From contig CALUPH010000004.1 in assembly GCA_944322615.1 (NCBI GenBank), forward strand, positions 78,829 through 142,828: a stretch of 64,000 bases of DNA, given 5' to 3'. This stretch comes from Candidatus Gastranaerophilales bacterium. Lineage in GTDB: Bacteria > Cyanobacteriota > Vampirovibrionia > Gastranaerophilales > Gastranaerophilaceae. Under the pieces are notes generated by a model. It was not told where the DNA came from. It worked only from the letters and a program-made list of their open reading frames with translations, and did no database searches. Both the position numbers and the translations under genes were made by a program. This document shows positions 43,412-51,632 of this stretch, piece after piece; positions within the stretch are counted from its first letter, which is position 1; every line of letters starts with the position of its first letter.

Positions 43412-43651
43412 ATGCTTCAAAATGATAATATGATTAGTGAAGAAGATAAATTACAAAAGTTTGGCAAAAACATAGCAAAATATAGAAAAATGAAGCATTT
43501 ATCACAAAATCAGCTTGCTGAGATGCTTGATATTTCTCGTGAACATCTTGCTAAAATTGAAACGGCAAAAAGAGGAGTAAGTTTTAGTCTCCTTTTCAAG
43601 TTATGTGATACATTGGATATTTTAGAGAAAGATTTATTTGATTTTCAATAA
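43412..43651 (+). CDS. XRE-family HTH transcriptional regulator
   Basis: A 79-residue one-domain regulator: KFGKNIAKYRKMKHLSQNQLAEMLDIS, then EHLAKIETAKRG as recognition region and closing helices. It diverges from the SulP gene over a 105-bp gap that holds no clear repeat of its own, so the target site is not visible. It is followed by a bidirectional terminator. Confidence 0.9.
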   Translation: MLQNDNMISEEDKLQKFGKNIAKYRKMKHLSQNQLAEMLDISREHLAKIETAKRGVSFSLLFKLCDTLDILEKDLFDFQ

Positions 43652-43693
43652 TTTATAATGTTTTTGATTTTCATAAATATAAGTAGTTATAAT

Positions 43694-43725
43694 AAAAAGC
43701 TCTGAATTGTTTTTCAGAGCTTTTT
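43694..43725. terminator. Bidirectional terminator after the XRE gene
   Basis: AAAAAGCTCTGA, an 8-nt loop, then TCAGAGCTTTTT. It serves both the XRE gene (plus) and the repeat-rich secreted protein gene (minus), which converge here. Confidence 0.85.
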
Positions 43726-43757
43726 AGATTTATAATTCAAAACTTCATAATAAATAT

Positions 43758-44414
43758 TTATTTTTTAGTTTTTTTCGTTTTTTTGGTTTTAGTTGTGTTT
43801 GTTATTCCTGTAGAATCTTTAGATTCTGTCATTTCTGTTGTTGAATCCATAGCTTTTTCTTCCTGTAGAATGTTTTCATCAGGTTGAGCCATTTCGTTTT
43901 CTACCTTTGTTGTTGGAATGGATTGATCTAATGTTTTTTGTTCATTATTTGTAGTTGGTGCAACTGTTTCATTATTAATCTGTTGCATTTGAGCTTCTGA
44001 TTCAATAGGCTGTGTTGTTTTGTTTTCTAATGTTGTAGTTGGTATTGGTTGATCTAATGTTTGGGTTTCATTATTAATTTGTTTCATTTGAGCTTCTGAT
44101 TCAACCTGTTGTGTCGGTTTTTTGTCTAACGTTGTAGTTGGTATTGGTTGTTCTAATGTTTTTGTATCCATAGTTGTTGTATCAGGAGAAACTTTTTCAA
44201 TTGCCTGTGTTTCTTCCATTACAGGAGATGTTGTTTCATTTTTTACAGGTGTCATTGCTTCTTCTGTATTTGCTGTTGGTGCTTGTTCTTGCATTGTTTG
44301 TTGAACTTCTGTTTCTCTTGCTGTTTCAATTAAATCAGAAAGTTCCATTCCTGCTGCAAAGCAATAATTAGCAGTGAACATACAAATTGATAAGATTGTA
44401 AATAATTTCCTCAT
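43758..44414 (-). CDS. Secreted low-complexity protein with internal repeats
   Basis: 218 residues: signal peptide (1-20), then a Thr/Glu/Gln/Pro-rich, disordered region with repeats based on 'TLDQPIPTTTLENK' plus 'ESEAQMQQINNE' (two good copies, a third degraded), and a basic tail of TKKTKK repeats. The coding DNA repeats as well. A GGAGG site precedes the ATG. It could be a periplasmic tether, a wall- or DNA-binding spacer, or a surface protein. The basic tail suggests binding to a negatively charged polymer. Confidence 0.65.
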   Translation of the reverse strand: MRKLFTILSICMFTANYCFAAGMELSDLIETARETEVQQTMQEQAPTANTEEAMTPVKNETTSPVMEETQAIEKVSPDTTTMDTKTLEQPIPTTTLDKKPTQQVESEAQMKQINNETQTLDQPIPTTTLENKTTQPIESEAQMQQINNETVAPTTNNEQKTLDQSIPTTKVENEMAQPDENILQEEKAMDSTTEMTESKDSTGITNTTKTKKTKKTKK

Positions 44415-44489
44415 TGTTCCTCCTTTTCGTATTATTCTTATTGTTTTCCTATTACTTATTATTAAAAAAGTAAAAAAATCTGTATACTC

Positions 44490-45500
44490 CTATTGGATAA
44501 TTCCATATTGGTGTTTTAAATTAATAATTTTATTAATTGATTCATCTATTTTATTTTGTTTTATAGATCCTTCTTTTACTGCTTTTTCAATGTCATCTAT
44601 TAAATTAATAATTTCTTTTGTTGTATCTCTGAAAATAAACATATTTACACCAGCATTTATTGCTTTAGTACAAGCTTCAATTCTTGAAAGTCCTTTTATA
44701 CCGTTCATTTCCATATCATCTGTAATTATCACTCCATTAAATCCGAGTTCTTTAATTAATAGGTCAGTTATAATTTTTTTTGATACAGATGCCGGTGTCA
44801 TTTCATCTTCAAGTGCGGGATATAAAACATGTGCTGCCATTATTGCGGGTATACCTATTTTAATGGCTTCTTTAAACGGTCTTATATGATTTTCTTCTAA
44901 ATCTTTGATGTGTAAATCTATTATTGGCAGAGTCTTATGTGAATCTGCACTTGCAGCACCATGTCCCGGAAAGTGTTTGCCTACTGTTATAATTTTATAT
45001 TTTTCATATTCCTTTATAACAACTTTGGCTGCTGCAATTACTTCATCTGGATTGTTTGAAAATGCTCTTTCTCCAATAACCGGATTATCATTATTTGTAT
45101 TTACATCAAGAACCGGAGCAAAATTCATATTAATTCCGTAGCTTTTGAGTTCAAGAGCTATTTCTTTTGTTTGATTTTGTAAATAGGAAAGCCCCATTTC
45201 ATATGCAGGTCTTGCACTTAGATATTTTTTCCCTTTATGGATTTTTTCCGTTCTTTCAACTCTTCCGCCTTCTTGGTCAATGCTGTAAAACATTGGTATT
45301 GTTGCATTTTTTGTAAGGTCTGAAATTAAATCTTTAAATTGTTTTTCACTTTCAATATTGTGAGAGAAAAATATAACTCCGCCGAGCCCTTGTGTAAGAA
45401 GCTCTGTAAATTGTTTATTCGAGGTATAACTTTTTCCTGTGAAACCTGTAATAAACATTTGTGATATTTTTTGTTTTAGAGTTAAGTTATTTATATCCAT
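44490..45500 (-). CDS. nagZ: Beta-N-acetylhexosaminidase of family GH3 (NagZ-like)
   Basis: 336 residues; removes N-acetylglucosamine from anhydro-muropeptides in peptidoglycan recycling. The GH3 NagZ mark KHFPGHGAASADSH (with the catalytic His-Asp pair) and the nucleophile region GVIITDDMEMNGI are present. No signal peptide is seen, so it is a cytosolic enzyme. The gene follows the GH13-like gene by only 2 nt, so the two are probably in one operon. Confidence 0.9.
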   Translation of the reverse strand: MDINNLTLKQKISQMFITGFTGKSYTSNKQFTELLTQGLGGVIFFSHNIESEKQFKDLISDLTKNATIPMFYSIDQEGGRVERTEKIHKGKKYLSARPAYEMGLSYLQNQTKEIALELKSYGINMNFAPVLDVNTNNDNPVIGERAFSNNPDEVIAAAKVVIKEYEKYKIITVGKHFPGHGAASADSHKTLPIIDLHIKDLEENHIRPFKEAIKIGIPAIMAAHVLYPALEDEMTPASVSKKIITDLLIKELGFNGVIITDDMEMNGIKGLSRIEACTKAINAGVNMFIFRDTTKEIINLIDDIEKAVKEGSIKQNKIDESINKIINLKHQYGIIQ

Positions 45501-45502
45501 TT

Positions 45503-47791
45503 TTATCTCTTGATTTTATATATTCTGAATTCAGAAGGCTCAAGTTTATCTATCTCAATTGTTTTTATATTATCTGAATTGTAATGCTCGATAAAATCTT
45601 GTTTATCTTCTTCATATATGAATTCAGAAGCAAGAACAAAATCACCCGGAATTTCAATTTTTTTGTTTTCAATTGCATTATTTGTTTTTATTGAGTACTC
45701 CATAATTCCTTCTGAATTCTGTTTTAATATTTTTTCATTTGATGGAAGATAATTTGCCGCTATTATGAAACATTCTTTAACTGTTTCTTTTGATATCATC
45801 CAGCTTATGAATCCATTTTTATTTTGATTGATAATTTGAGCTTCACCATCAACAGTCAGCTCATTATTAATGGCTAATCTTCTTATTGCATCAAATTTAT
45901 GATAAAAGTCTTCATCGTGTTCACGTATTAAAGATACTTCTTCTTGTATAGTTGCTTCAATTCCGTCTTTTGAAAAAGACTCATCACCATCAACGTACAT
46001 AACAGGACGTTTTGCTAGTTTACCTCCGGGAAGAAACTTAAACTTAAACCATTTAAATAAAGCTTCTTCTTTATCCATTAAACCTAGATATCTGTTGACA
46101 GTTCTAAATTCACCATCTTGATTATTATATGTTTTTATTATGGATAAAAGAGAATTTTTTGTTACTGTAGCATTATAATCTTGAAGTTCTCGATTGTTGT
46201 TAATTACTTCAGTTGGAATTTTTTCATAATCTGTTTTTGTATCATTCCCCCAAAGCAGGTCGAAATTCATATCCTGATGATATTCTTTAAAGTAAGAGTT
46301 CCACAATCTATACTCTGCAATTGTTGCAAAGTATGGTGTTTCTTTTTTCATTATTTCGTTGATTTTTTTGAGTAAGAATCTTGGTGCTCTATAACTTATA
46401 GGTCTTAAATCTTTTTCACTCATTTCGTCAACAACGAAATCTGTATGTGATATTCTGAACCCGTCAAAGTTGTAATCTTGTTGTAATTTTTGTAATTGTT
46501 CCAAATAAAAATTAATTACAGGAAGATTATAGTCTCCGTTTTCAAGATATACAAAATAAAAAGGAGTCTGACAGTCTGATTCTGCAAACTTGGAAACATC
46601 ATCACCTTTTTGATTATAATGTCTAAACATTGGGTAAGAACCACATTCTGCCATTCTTTCAAAAACGGGTATTCCGCTTGAACACCAAGCTCCGTCAGGA
46701 AGCGTCCAAAGACCTTCTTCTATTAAGGCATTAATAATCTCACCACGTTTAGTTATATCTTTATCTTTTTTTAGTTTATTAGGTTTTACACCTTCAATTT
46801 TGGCTACTATATTTGTTACTCTTTTTTGAAGCTTTTTTTGTTCTTCTTTTTTTGTCATAAAGTTTGAAAGTTCTTTACGTTTAGACTCAAGTTCTTCGGT
46901 AAATCGTTTATAAATCGGCATAAATTCCGGTGCCAAATCTACTGAACCGCTTTTAAGAGTTGTTTTATAAATGTTTCTTACAATAGTTACATCATCTTCA
47001 TCAAATTCTTGTGATAATTTTATTGCTACAAAGTTTAATGCTTTTGAAATTTCTTCAGTTAAAAATTTAACATCGACCCATCTTGCAATTTCAGGGTGAA
47101 CCATAACTGTTTTAGAATATCTTCCGCATTGTGGAAATACATCATATATAACAGGGTGTCCTGCCAGCTGTGCTAATGCTATAAAAGTTTGTATTTGTTC
47201 TTTAGCACTTATGCCTTTTTCTATTAAACCTTTATCAGTAAGACGTTCGCTTACTTCCTCGGTACTTGCGGATAAATAAGCATTACCAAAATCACGAGGT
47301 TGAAACGGTACAAGATATATTGTTGTTGATAATATATTATATTTGGGGTTTCCTGATGGAAGTATTACTATTTGACGAAGCCAATCAATAAATTTTGCGG
47401 GAGAAGAATCTTTTGCTCCGTCACCAAGAGCTGCAAGGTTTATAAGTTTTATATCATGCTGTTCTTGTTTTATCCAATCCGCATCAGAATATCCAAAACG
47501 TTTTACTGCACTAATTTCATTATTTGCTATTTTAAGTTTTCCGTTTGTAATGGTTGAATTTAGTTCTAATTTCTTTTCAAGGCAAAAGATAACTTCTGAA
47601 CTTGTAAGTTCTTCAAGCGCTTTTGCTTGAGAATATGGAAGATATCCATATTTTTCTATTTCGTCAGATAATTCTTTTTGTCTTTTAGCAGAGATAATTT
47701 CTTTTGAGTATATTTCTTTTATTTTTGAGTATAGATTGTTAAATATTTCAGATTTATCAACCTCTTGTTTTTTGAAAAGAAAATCTAACAT
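45503..47791 (-). CDS. GH13-like (alpha-amylase superfamily) protein lacking the expected nucleophile Asp
   Basis: 762 residues with a TIM-barrel pattern of the alpha-amylase clan: a first strand and loop near TTIYLVPFQPRDFG (~156-170), a helix-strand AQLAGHPVIYDVFPQCGRYSK (split ~206-227), and the beta-4 block NFDGFRISHTD at 441-451. In GH13 the nucleophile is the Asp two after the Arg (FRxD); here it is S448, with D451 nearby. A Glu in AEYRLW (E493) could be the acid/base. A C-terminal beta domain follows. Start has GAGGTG upstream. It may be inactive, or use another residue. It is probably co-transcribed with nagZ. Confidence 0.55.
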   Translation of the reverse strand: MLDFLFKKQEVDKSEIFNNLYSKIKEIYSKEIISAKRQKELSDEIEKYGYLPYSQAKALEELTSSEVIFCLEKKLELNSTITNGKLKIANNEISAVKRFGYSDADWIKQEQHDIKLINLAALGDGAKDSSPAKFIDWLRQIVILPSGNPKYNILSTTIYLVPFQPRDFGNAYLSASTEEVSERLTDKGLIEKGISAKEQIQTFIALAQLAGHPVIYDVFPQCGRYSKTVMVHPEIARWVDVKFLTEEISKALNFVAIKLSQEFDEDDVTIVRNIYKTTLKSGSVDLAPEFMPIYKRFTEELESKRKELSNFMTKKEEQKKLQKRVTNIVAKIEGVKPNKLKKDKDITKRGEIINALIEEGLWTLPDGAWCSSGIPVFERMAECGSYPMFRHYNQKGDDVSKFAESDCQTPFYFVYLENGDYNLPVINFYLEQLQKLQQDYNFDGFRISHTDFVVDEMSEKDLRPISYRAPRFLLKKINEIMKKETPYFATIAEYRLWNSYFKEYHQDMNFDLLWGNDTKTDYEKIPTEVINNNRELQDYNATVTKNSLLSIIKTYNNQDGEFRTVNRYLGLMDKEEALFKWFKFKFLPGGKLAKRPVMYVDGDESFSKDGIEATIQEEVSLIREHDEDFYHKFDAIRRLAINNELTVDGEAQIINQNKNGFISWMISKETVKECFIIAANYLPSNEKILKQNSEGIMEYSIKTNNAIENKKIEIPGDFVLASEFIYEEDKQDFIEHYNSDNIKTIEIDKLEPSEFRIYKIKR

Positions 47792-47923
47792 AATTACACC
47801 TCATACAACCTTGTAACACAATTCCCACCCCTTATTCCAATATAGTATTATTTTGTCATTAAAGCAAGGTCTCTTATAAAAAAGTAACGGTTCAATGTTA
47901 TTTATCAAATTATGTAATATATA

Positions 47924-47950
47924 ACCGCAGATTAAAAACTAACCTGCGGT
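47924..47950 (-). terminator. Hairpin downstream of the 47985 secreted-protein gene
   Basis: ACCGCAG and CTGCGGT form a 7-bp stem with a 13-nt loop; on the minus strand it lies ~35 nt after the stop and is followed by a T/A-rich stretch, not a clean U-run. It is a likely but weak terminator. Confidence 0.45.
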
Positions 47951-47984
47951 GCTAAAAATATTTGGTTGAAAGATAAAATATAGA

Positions 47985-48431
47985 TTATTCTTCAATGATT
48001 TTACATTGACCTACAGCATTTGCTGTTCTATACCAAGTTCCGAAATCTCTTTTTGCAGAGAATCTGTATTCGCCTGTTTTCCTATCAATCGTTACCCATT
48101 TATAATCCATTGTCCAAGTTTCATAAAATCTATCTTTAAATTTTATTTCAGAGTCTGTAATTTTTAATTTTAAAACTTTTCTGGGGTCATCATTTATTTT
48201 CCCGTACAATTTTACTAAATTTGGGCTGTATATTTTACCATCTTTAAAGTAATAATAATCAGTTATATCAATATAATCATCAATGGAGCCTCTAACTCTT
48301 TTTGCGTTGCATTCAAGTTTTACACCATCTTCTACTGAATAAATAACATCTTTTTTTGGTTCTGCAGCAGAAACAAATGTTGATAAAATACAAAACGAAA
48401 ATACTGTAAGTATAAGTAAAATCTTTTTCAT
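47985..48431 (-). CDS. Small secreted hypothetical protein (148 aa)
   Basis: Signal peptide (1-22, cut after VSA), then a beta-rich domain (KITDSEIKFKDRFYETW, then GEYRFSAKRDFGTW) with two cysteines (C41 and C142) that could pair in the periplasm. The TIDRKTGEYRF pattern is common in periplasmic lipocalin-like proteins of unknown role. An AAGGAG site precedes the ATG. No family is assigned. Confidence 0.6.
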   Translation of the reverse strand: MKKILLILTVFSFCILSTFVSAAEPKKDVIYSVEDGVKLECNAKRVRGSIDDYIDITDYYYFKDGKIYSPNLVKLYGKINDDPRKVLKLKITDSEIKFKDRFYETWTMDYKWVTIDRKTGEYRFSAKRDFGTWYRTANAVGQCKIIEE

Positions 48432-48625
48432 ATAAGCTCCTTTTTCTTCAAAGCTTATTATAAATTTAAGTATAGTGCAACATTTAAGTGCAGATTTATT
48501 GTAAAACTAATTCTTATATTTGAGAATAGTACTAATTTAACTGCAAGTTAGAAAACATATGTTTTAACGAAATAGAAAAAGGGAATATAAACTAAATATT
48601 ACTTTTTAATAAACAGGAAAAATTA

Positions 48626-49930
48626 ATGACTGACGTAAATAAAGAAAAAATAAATAATAAAAACTGGTGTGGAAAAATGTTACATTTAAAACAGAATTAC
48701 ATTCGGAAAATTGTCTTATTGATTTTTATTGTATGTATTTTTACTAGTGGTTGTAAAATGCAAACTAAAGTAAATTCAAATGCTGAACATAAGAATAAAG
48801 AGTCTGCAATAACAATAGAAAATATAAATACTAAAGAAATGAAAATTTCGACACCGGAAGAATGTAGACAAAAAGGATTGCATTATATAGGGGAAATGAC
48901 AAAACCAAGAGTTTCTCACACAGTAGTAAAATTAAACAATGGAGAAGTATTGATTACAGGTGGAATTGATGAAAATACAGCTGAAATTTTCAATCCATTA
49001 ACAAATAAATTTAATAAATTAGCTTCTAAACCAAAATATTCAAGACACTTGAACTCTATAATATTGGATCAAAATAATATATTATTATCTGGTGAAAATC
49101 TAGAAATTTATAATATTAAAAATAAAAAATTTAAAGTTCCTTTTAATAATATTGATTTTGAGAAAAAAATGGTGCATTTTTCAGAGAATATAGATAATCA
49201 TCTCATCCAATGTGTACCCAGTCTAACAGAAGAAACTATTTGTAGTATTCGTAATTTGAAAAGTTTTAGAAAAAAAACTATAAAATATAAATTTGAAAGG
49301 CCTAAAAATTATTATGAAGGTGGAAATTTAGGATTATTATATATAGGTAAAGATAAAATTTTATGCTATGAAAAATTATTTAATGAGATGACAGGTGTTA
49401 ATAAAAGAAAAGATTTATTTATATCTGTGTATGATATTCCTCAAAATAAGTTTATAAATTCAAATATAATTGAAAAAATAGGCAGAATTTATGAAATATC
49501 TAGTCCACTTCTTATTGATAATGATAATATCTTATTCATTAGCGGAATAGAAAAAATAATACAAAACCCAATTGATGAATATATTCCATTTCATGACAAC
49601 AATATAAAACTAAGATATACAAAATCTCACATTTATAATATTAGTAAAAACAAAGTTATAAAAAAAATAGATTTATTGTATTCTAATGTTTTATTTCCTA
49701 TAAGAGCAATCAAATTATCAAATGGAAATATACTAATTATTGAAAAAACAACAATTCGTCAATTTTTTAATATAAAAAATAAAGAATATGAAAAAATACA
49801 AAATGAATGTGAATTAGATTCTATACATTTTAATCTATTTAATTTAAATGACAATCAAATATTAATAACTGGTGGAATTACTACTAATACCAATGAAAAA
49901 GTATCATCAGCATGGATTTATACATATTAA
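48626..49930 (+). CDS. Kelch-like repeat lipoprotein, copy 1 of a tandem array
   Basis: 434 residues. A 30-residue cytosolic lead (MTDVNKEKINNKNWCGKM...) comes before a membrane helix that ends in a lipobox-like FTSGC. After a linker come kelch-type repeats: PRVSHTVVKLNNGEVLITGG at ~94-113 (the blade start) and a final DNQILITGGITTN. The middle repeats have lost the canonical Gly-Gly. Kelch propellers bind sugars or proteins at the surface. Copies 2 and 3 share its leader and N-terminus, and the REP-like element follows its stop. Confidence 0.6.
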   Translation: MTDVNKEKINNKNWCGKMLHLKQNYIRKIVLLIFIVCIFTSGCKMQTKVNSNAEHKNKESAITIENINTKEMKISTPEECRQKGLHYIGEMTKPRVSHTVVKLNNGEVLITGGIDENTAEIFNPLTNKFNKLASKPKYSRHLNSIILDQNNILLSGENLEIYNIKNKKFKVPFNNIDFEKKMVHFSENIDNHLIQCVPSLTEETICSIRNLKSFRKKTIKYKFERPKNYYEGGNLGLLYIGKDKILCYEKLFNEMTGVNKRKDLFISVYDIPQNKFINSNIIEKIGRIYEISSPLLIDNDNILFISGIEKIIQNPIDEYIPFHDNNIKLRYTKSHIYNISKNKVIKKIDLLYSNVLFPIRAIKLSNGNILIIEKTTIRQFFNIKNKEYEKIQNECELDSIHFNLFNLNDNQILITGGITTNTNEKVSSAWIYTY

Positions 49931-49940
49931 ACAAAAATAA

Positions 49941-50017
49941 GTCTGTAGGTTGGGTTTGACTGCTTTTTCCAAAATCTTTGATTTTTTGAAAAATGTCTGG
50001 TTTCCCATAACCCAACA
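49941..50017 (+). repeat. 77-bp palindromic REP-like element, copy 1
   Basis: Starts GTCTGTAGGTTGGGTT, ends AACCCAACA. The outer arms GTTGGGTT and AACCCAAC pair, and an inner TTTTTC...GAAAAA and AAAATC...GATTTT pair as well, making a long imperfect hairpin. A GTAG tetranucleotide stands at the 5' foot, as in REP elements moved by RAYT transposases. By eye it is identical to the copies at 51465 and 52847. Confidence 0.8.
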
Positions 50018-50108
50018 GAAAAAATATGATAATAATGAAAAATGTTTTAACTAAATAAAAAAGTGGAATATAAACTAAATATTACTTTTTAATAAACAGG
50101 AAAAATTA
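50018..50108 (+). repeat. Duplicated 91-bp leader, copy 1
   Basis: These 91 bases, between the first REP-like copy and the start of the second kelch gene, appear identical by eye to 51542-51632 before the third kelch gene. A shorter, less exact version precedes the first kelch gene (~48577-48625). They carry an ACAGGAAAA ribosome-binding region. Along with the REP copy and the first ~35 coding bases, the identical block is about 200 bp. Confidence 0.8.
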
Positions 50109-51377
50109 ATGACTGACGAAAATAAAGAAAAAATAAATAATAAAAACTGGTGTGGAAAAATGTTACATTTAAAACAGAATTACATTCGAAAAATTGTCTT
50201 ATTGATTTTTATTGTATGTATTTTTACTTGTGGTTGTAAAATGCAAACTAATGCAAGTTCAAAGGCTGAACAAAAAAATAAGGAGTCTGAAATTACAATG
50301 GAAAATATAAATACTGATAAAATGAAAATTTCAACACCAGAAGAATGTAAGCAAAAGGGGTTGCATTATATTGGAAAGATGATAGAACCAAGAGTCAACC
50401 ATTTGTCTTATGTCTTAAATAGAAATAAACTAATTTTAATTGGCGGCTATATTTTATACTCTTTTCCTTCCAAATCAAATTCAGATGGTAGTTATTATAA
50501 ACAAATTGAATCAATAGAAATAATCAATATTGATAATTTAAAAGAACACTATTTAATTAATGTTGAAAATCTTTGTAATATTAATAGTATTTTTAAAATT
50601 AATGATAATCAAGTTTTTCTTGCTGGAAAAAATCTATATTTATTAGATTTAGAAAAAAAAGAATGTAATTTATTAGATGAAAATATAAATATTTTAAAAA
50701 TATTTAGCCTAAAAAATGACTTAATATACTATATTACAACAAATCTTACTCAAATTAATTCTTACAATATAAAAACTAAAGAAAGAACTAACTTTGTTTA
50801 TAATACAATGAATCAGAATCATCGTGATAATAGACCAAATTTTGAAGTTATTGAGCTAGTTCATGATTCAAAATATATATTATATCCATTACATTATACT
50901 TTTGAAAAACCACCTATTGTTATTATAGATAGAAATGATTTTTCGTACAAAAAAATAAATATTTCATATGAATATGATAAGCAAAAAGCATTTATTTATA
51001 ATGATCAAAATATTATTTATTTAACTTGTAAAACTGTAGGAAACAATACAGATGTAGAAATTAGAGTATTTGATATAAAAAATAATATTTTTTCTTTAAA
51101 GAAAAGATATAAATTAGAAGGTATATCTTCTGAAAATATATCTTTTATACAGTTAAATGATAGAAAGATAGTATTTGTTGAAAATTATAAAATTTCTAAC
51201 ATTTTAGATGTAAAATCTTTTGAACTTAAAAATAGTTCTCAAATATACAAATTCAATTATCTATCGGATTTTATAAGTTCGTCTAATAACATGTTATTTA
51301 TCACAGGTGGATTAAACAAAACTAATCAAAGTCAGACTGAGGCAATAAGCAATGATATATGGAAACTTATATATTAG
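50109..51377 (+). CDS. Kelch-like repeat lipoprotein, copy 2 of a tandem array
   Basis: 422 residues. The first ~60 residues are nearly the same as copy 1 (MTDENKEKINNKNWCGKM..., helix, FTCGC lipobox-like end). The PRVNHLSYVLNRNKLILIGG blade start matches, then the two diverge, with a late MLFITGGLNK. The shared front and the changed body are what segmental duplication followed by divergence would give. It is followed by a 25-residue open frame and the second REP-like copy. Confidence 0.6.
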   Translation: MTDENKEKINNKNWCGKMLHLKQNYIRKIVLLIFIVCIFTCGCKMQTNASSKAEQKNKESEITMENINTDKMKISTPEECKQKGLHYIGKMIEPRVNHLSYVLNRNKLILIGGYILYSFPSKSNSDGSYYKQIESIEIINIDNLKEHYLINVENLCNINSIFKINDNQVFLAGKNLYLLDLEKKECNLLDENINILKIFSLKNDLIYYITTNLTQINSYNIKTKERTNFVYNTMNQNHRDNRPNFEVIELVHDSKYILYPLHYTFEKPPIVIIDRNDFSYKKINISYEYDKQKAFIYNDQNIIYLTCKTVGNNTDVEIRVFDIKNNIFSLKKRYKLEGISSENISFIQLNDRKIVFVENYKISNILDVKSFELKNSSQIYKFNYLSDFISSSNNMLFITGGLNKTNQSQTEAISNDIWKLIY

Positions 51378-51394
51378 AAAAGGAGTGATTTATT

Positions 51395-51472
51395 ATGGGT
51401 TTAAATACTAGGACAAAGAATTTAAATACATATACACAAAATAATGATTTTGAAACATTATATAGTCTGTAG
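51395..51472 (+). pseudogene. Truncated 25-residue frame ending inside the REP-like element
   Basis: An AAAGGAGTGA site, far stronger than those of its neighbours, precedes an ATG that opens MGLNTRTKNLNTYTQNNDFE and stops at a TAG that is the GTAG foot of the REP-like copy at 51465. It looks like the 5' end of another gene that lost its body when the repeat unit was inserted or duplicated. A real micro-peptide is possible but less likely. Confidence 0.4.
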
Positions 51473-51541
51473 GTTGGGTTTGACTGCTTTTTCCAAAATC
51501 TTTGATTTTTTGAAAAATGTCTGGTTTCCCATAACCCAACA
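51465..51541 (+). repeat. 77-bp palindromic REP-like element, copy 2
   Basis: Same sequence as the copy at 49941. It interrupts the short frame that begins at 51395 and is followed by the duplicated leader. Confidence 0.8.
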
Positions 51542-51632
51542 GAAAAAATATGATAATAATGAAAAATGTTTTAACTAAATAAAAAAGTGGAATATAAACT
51601 AAATATTACTTTTTAATAAACAGGAAAAATTA
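51542..51632 (+). repeat. Duplicated 91-bp leader, copy 2
   Basis: Matches 50018-50108 by eye; carries the translation start region of the third kelch gene. See the entry for copy 1. Confidence 0.8.
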
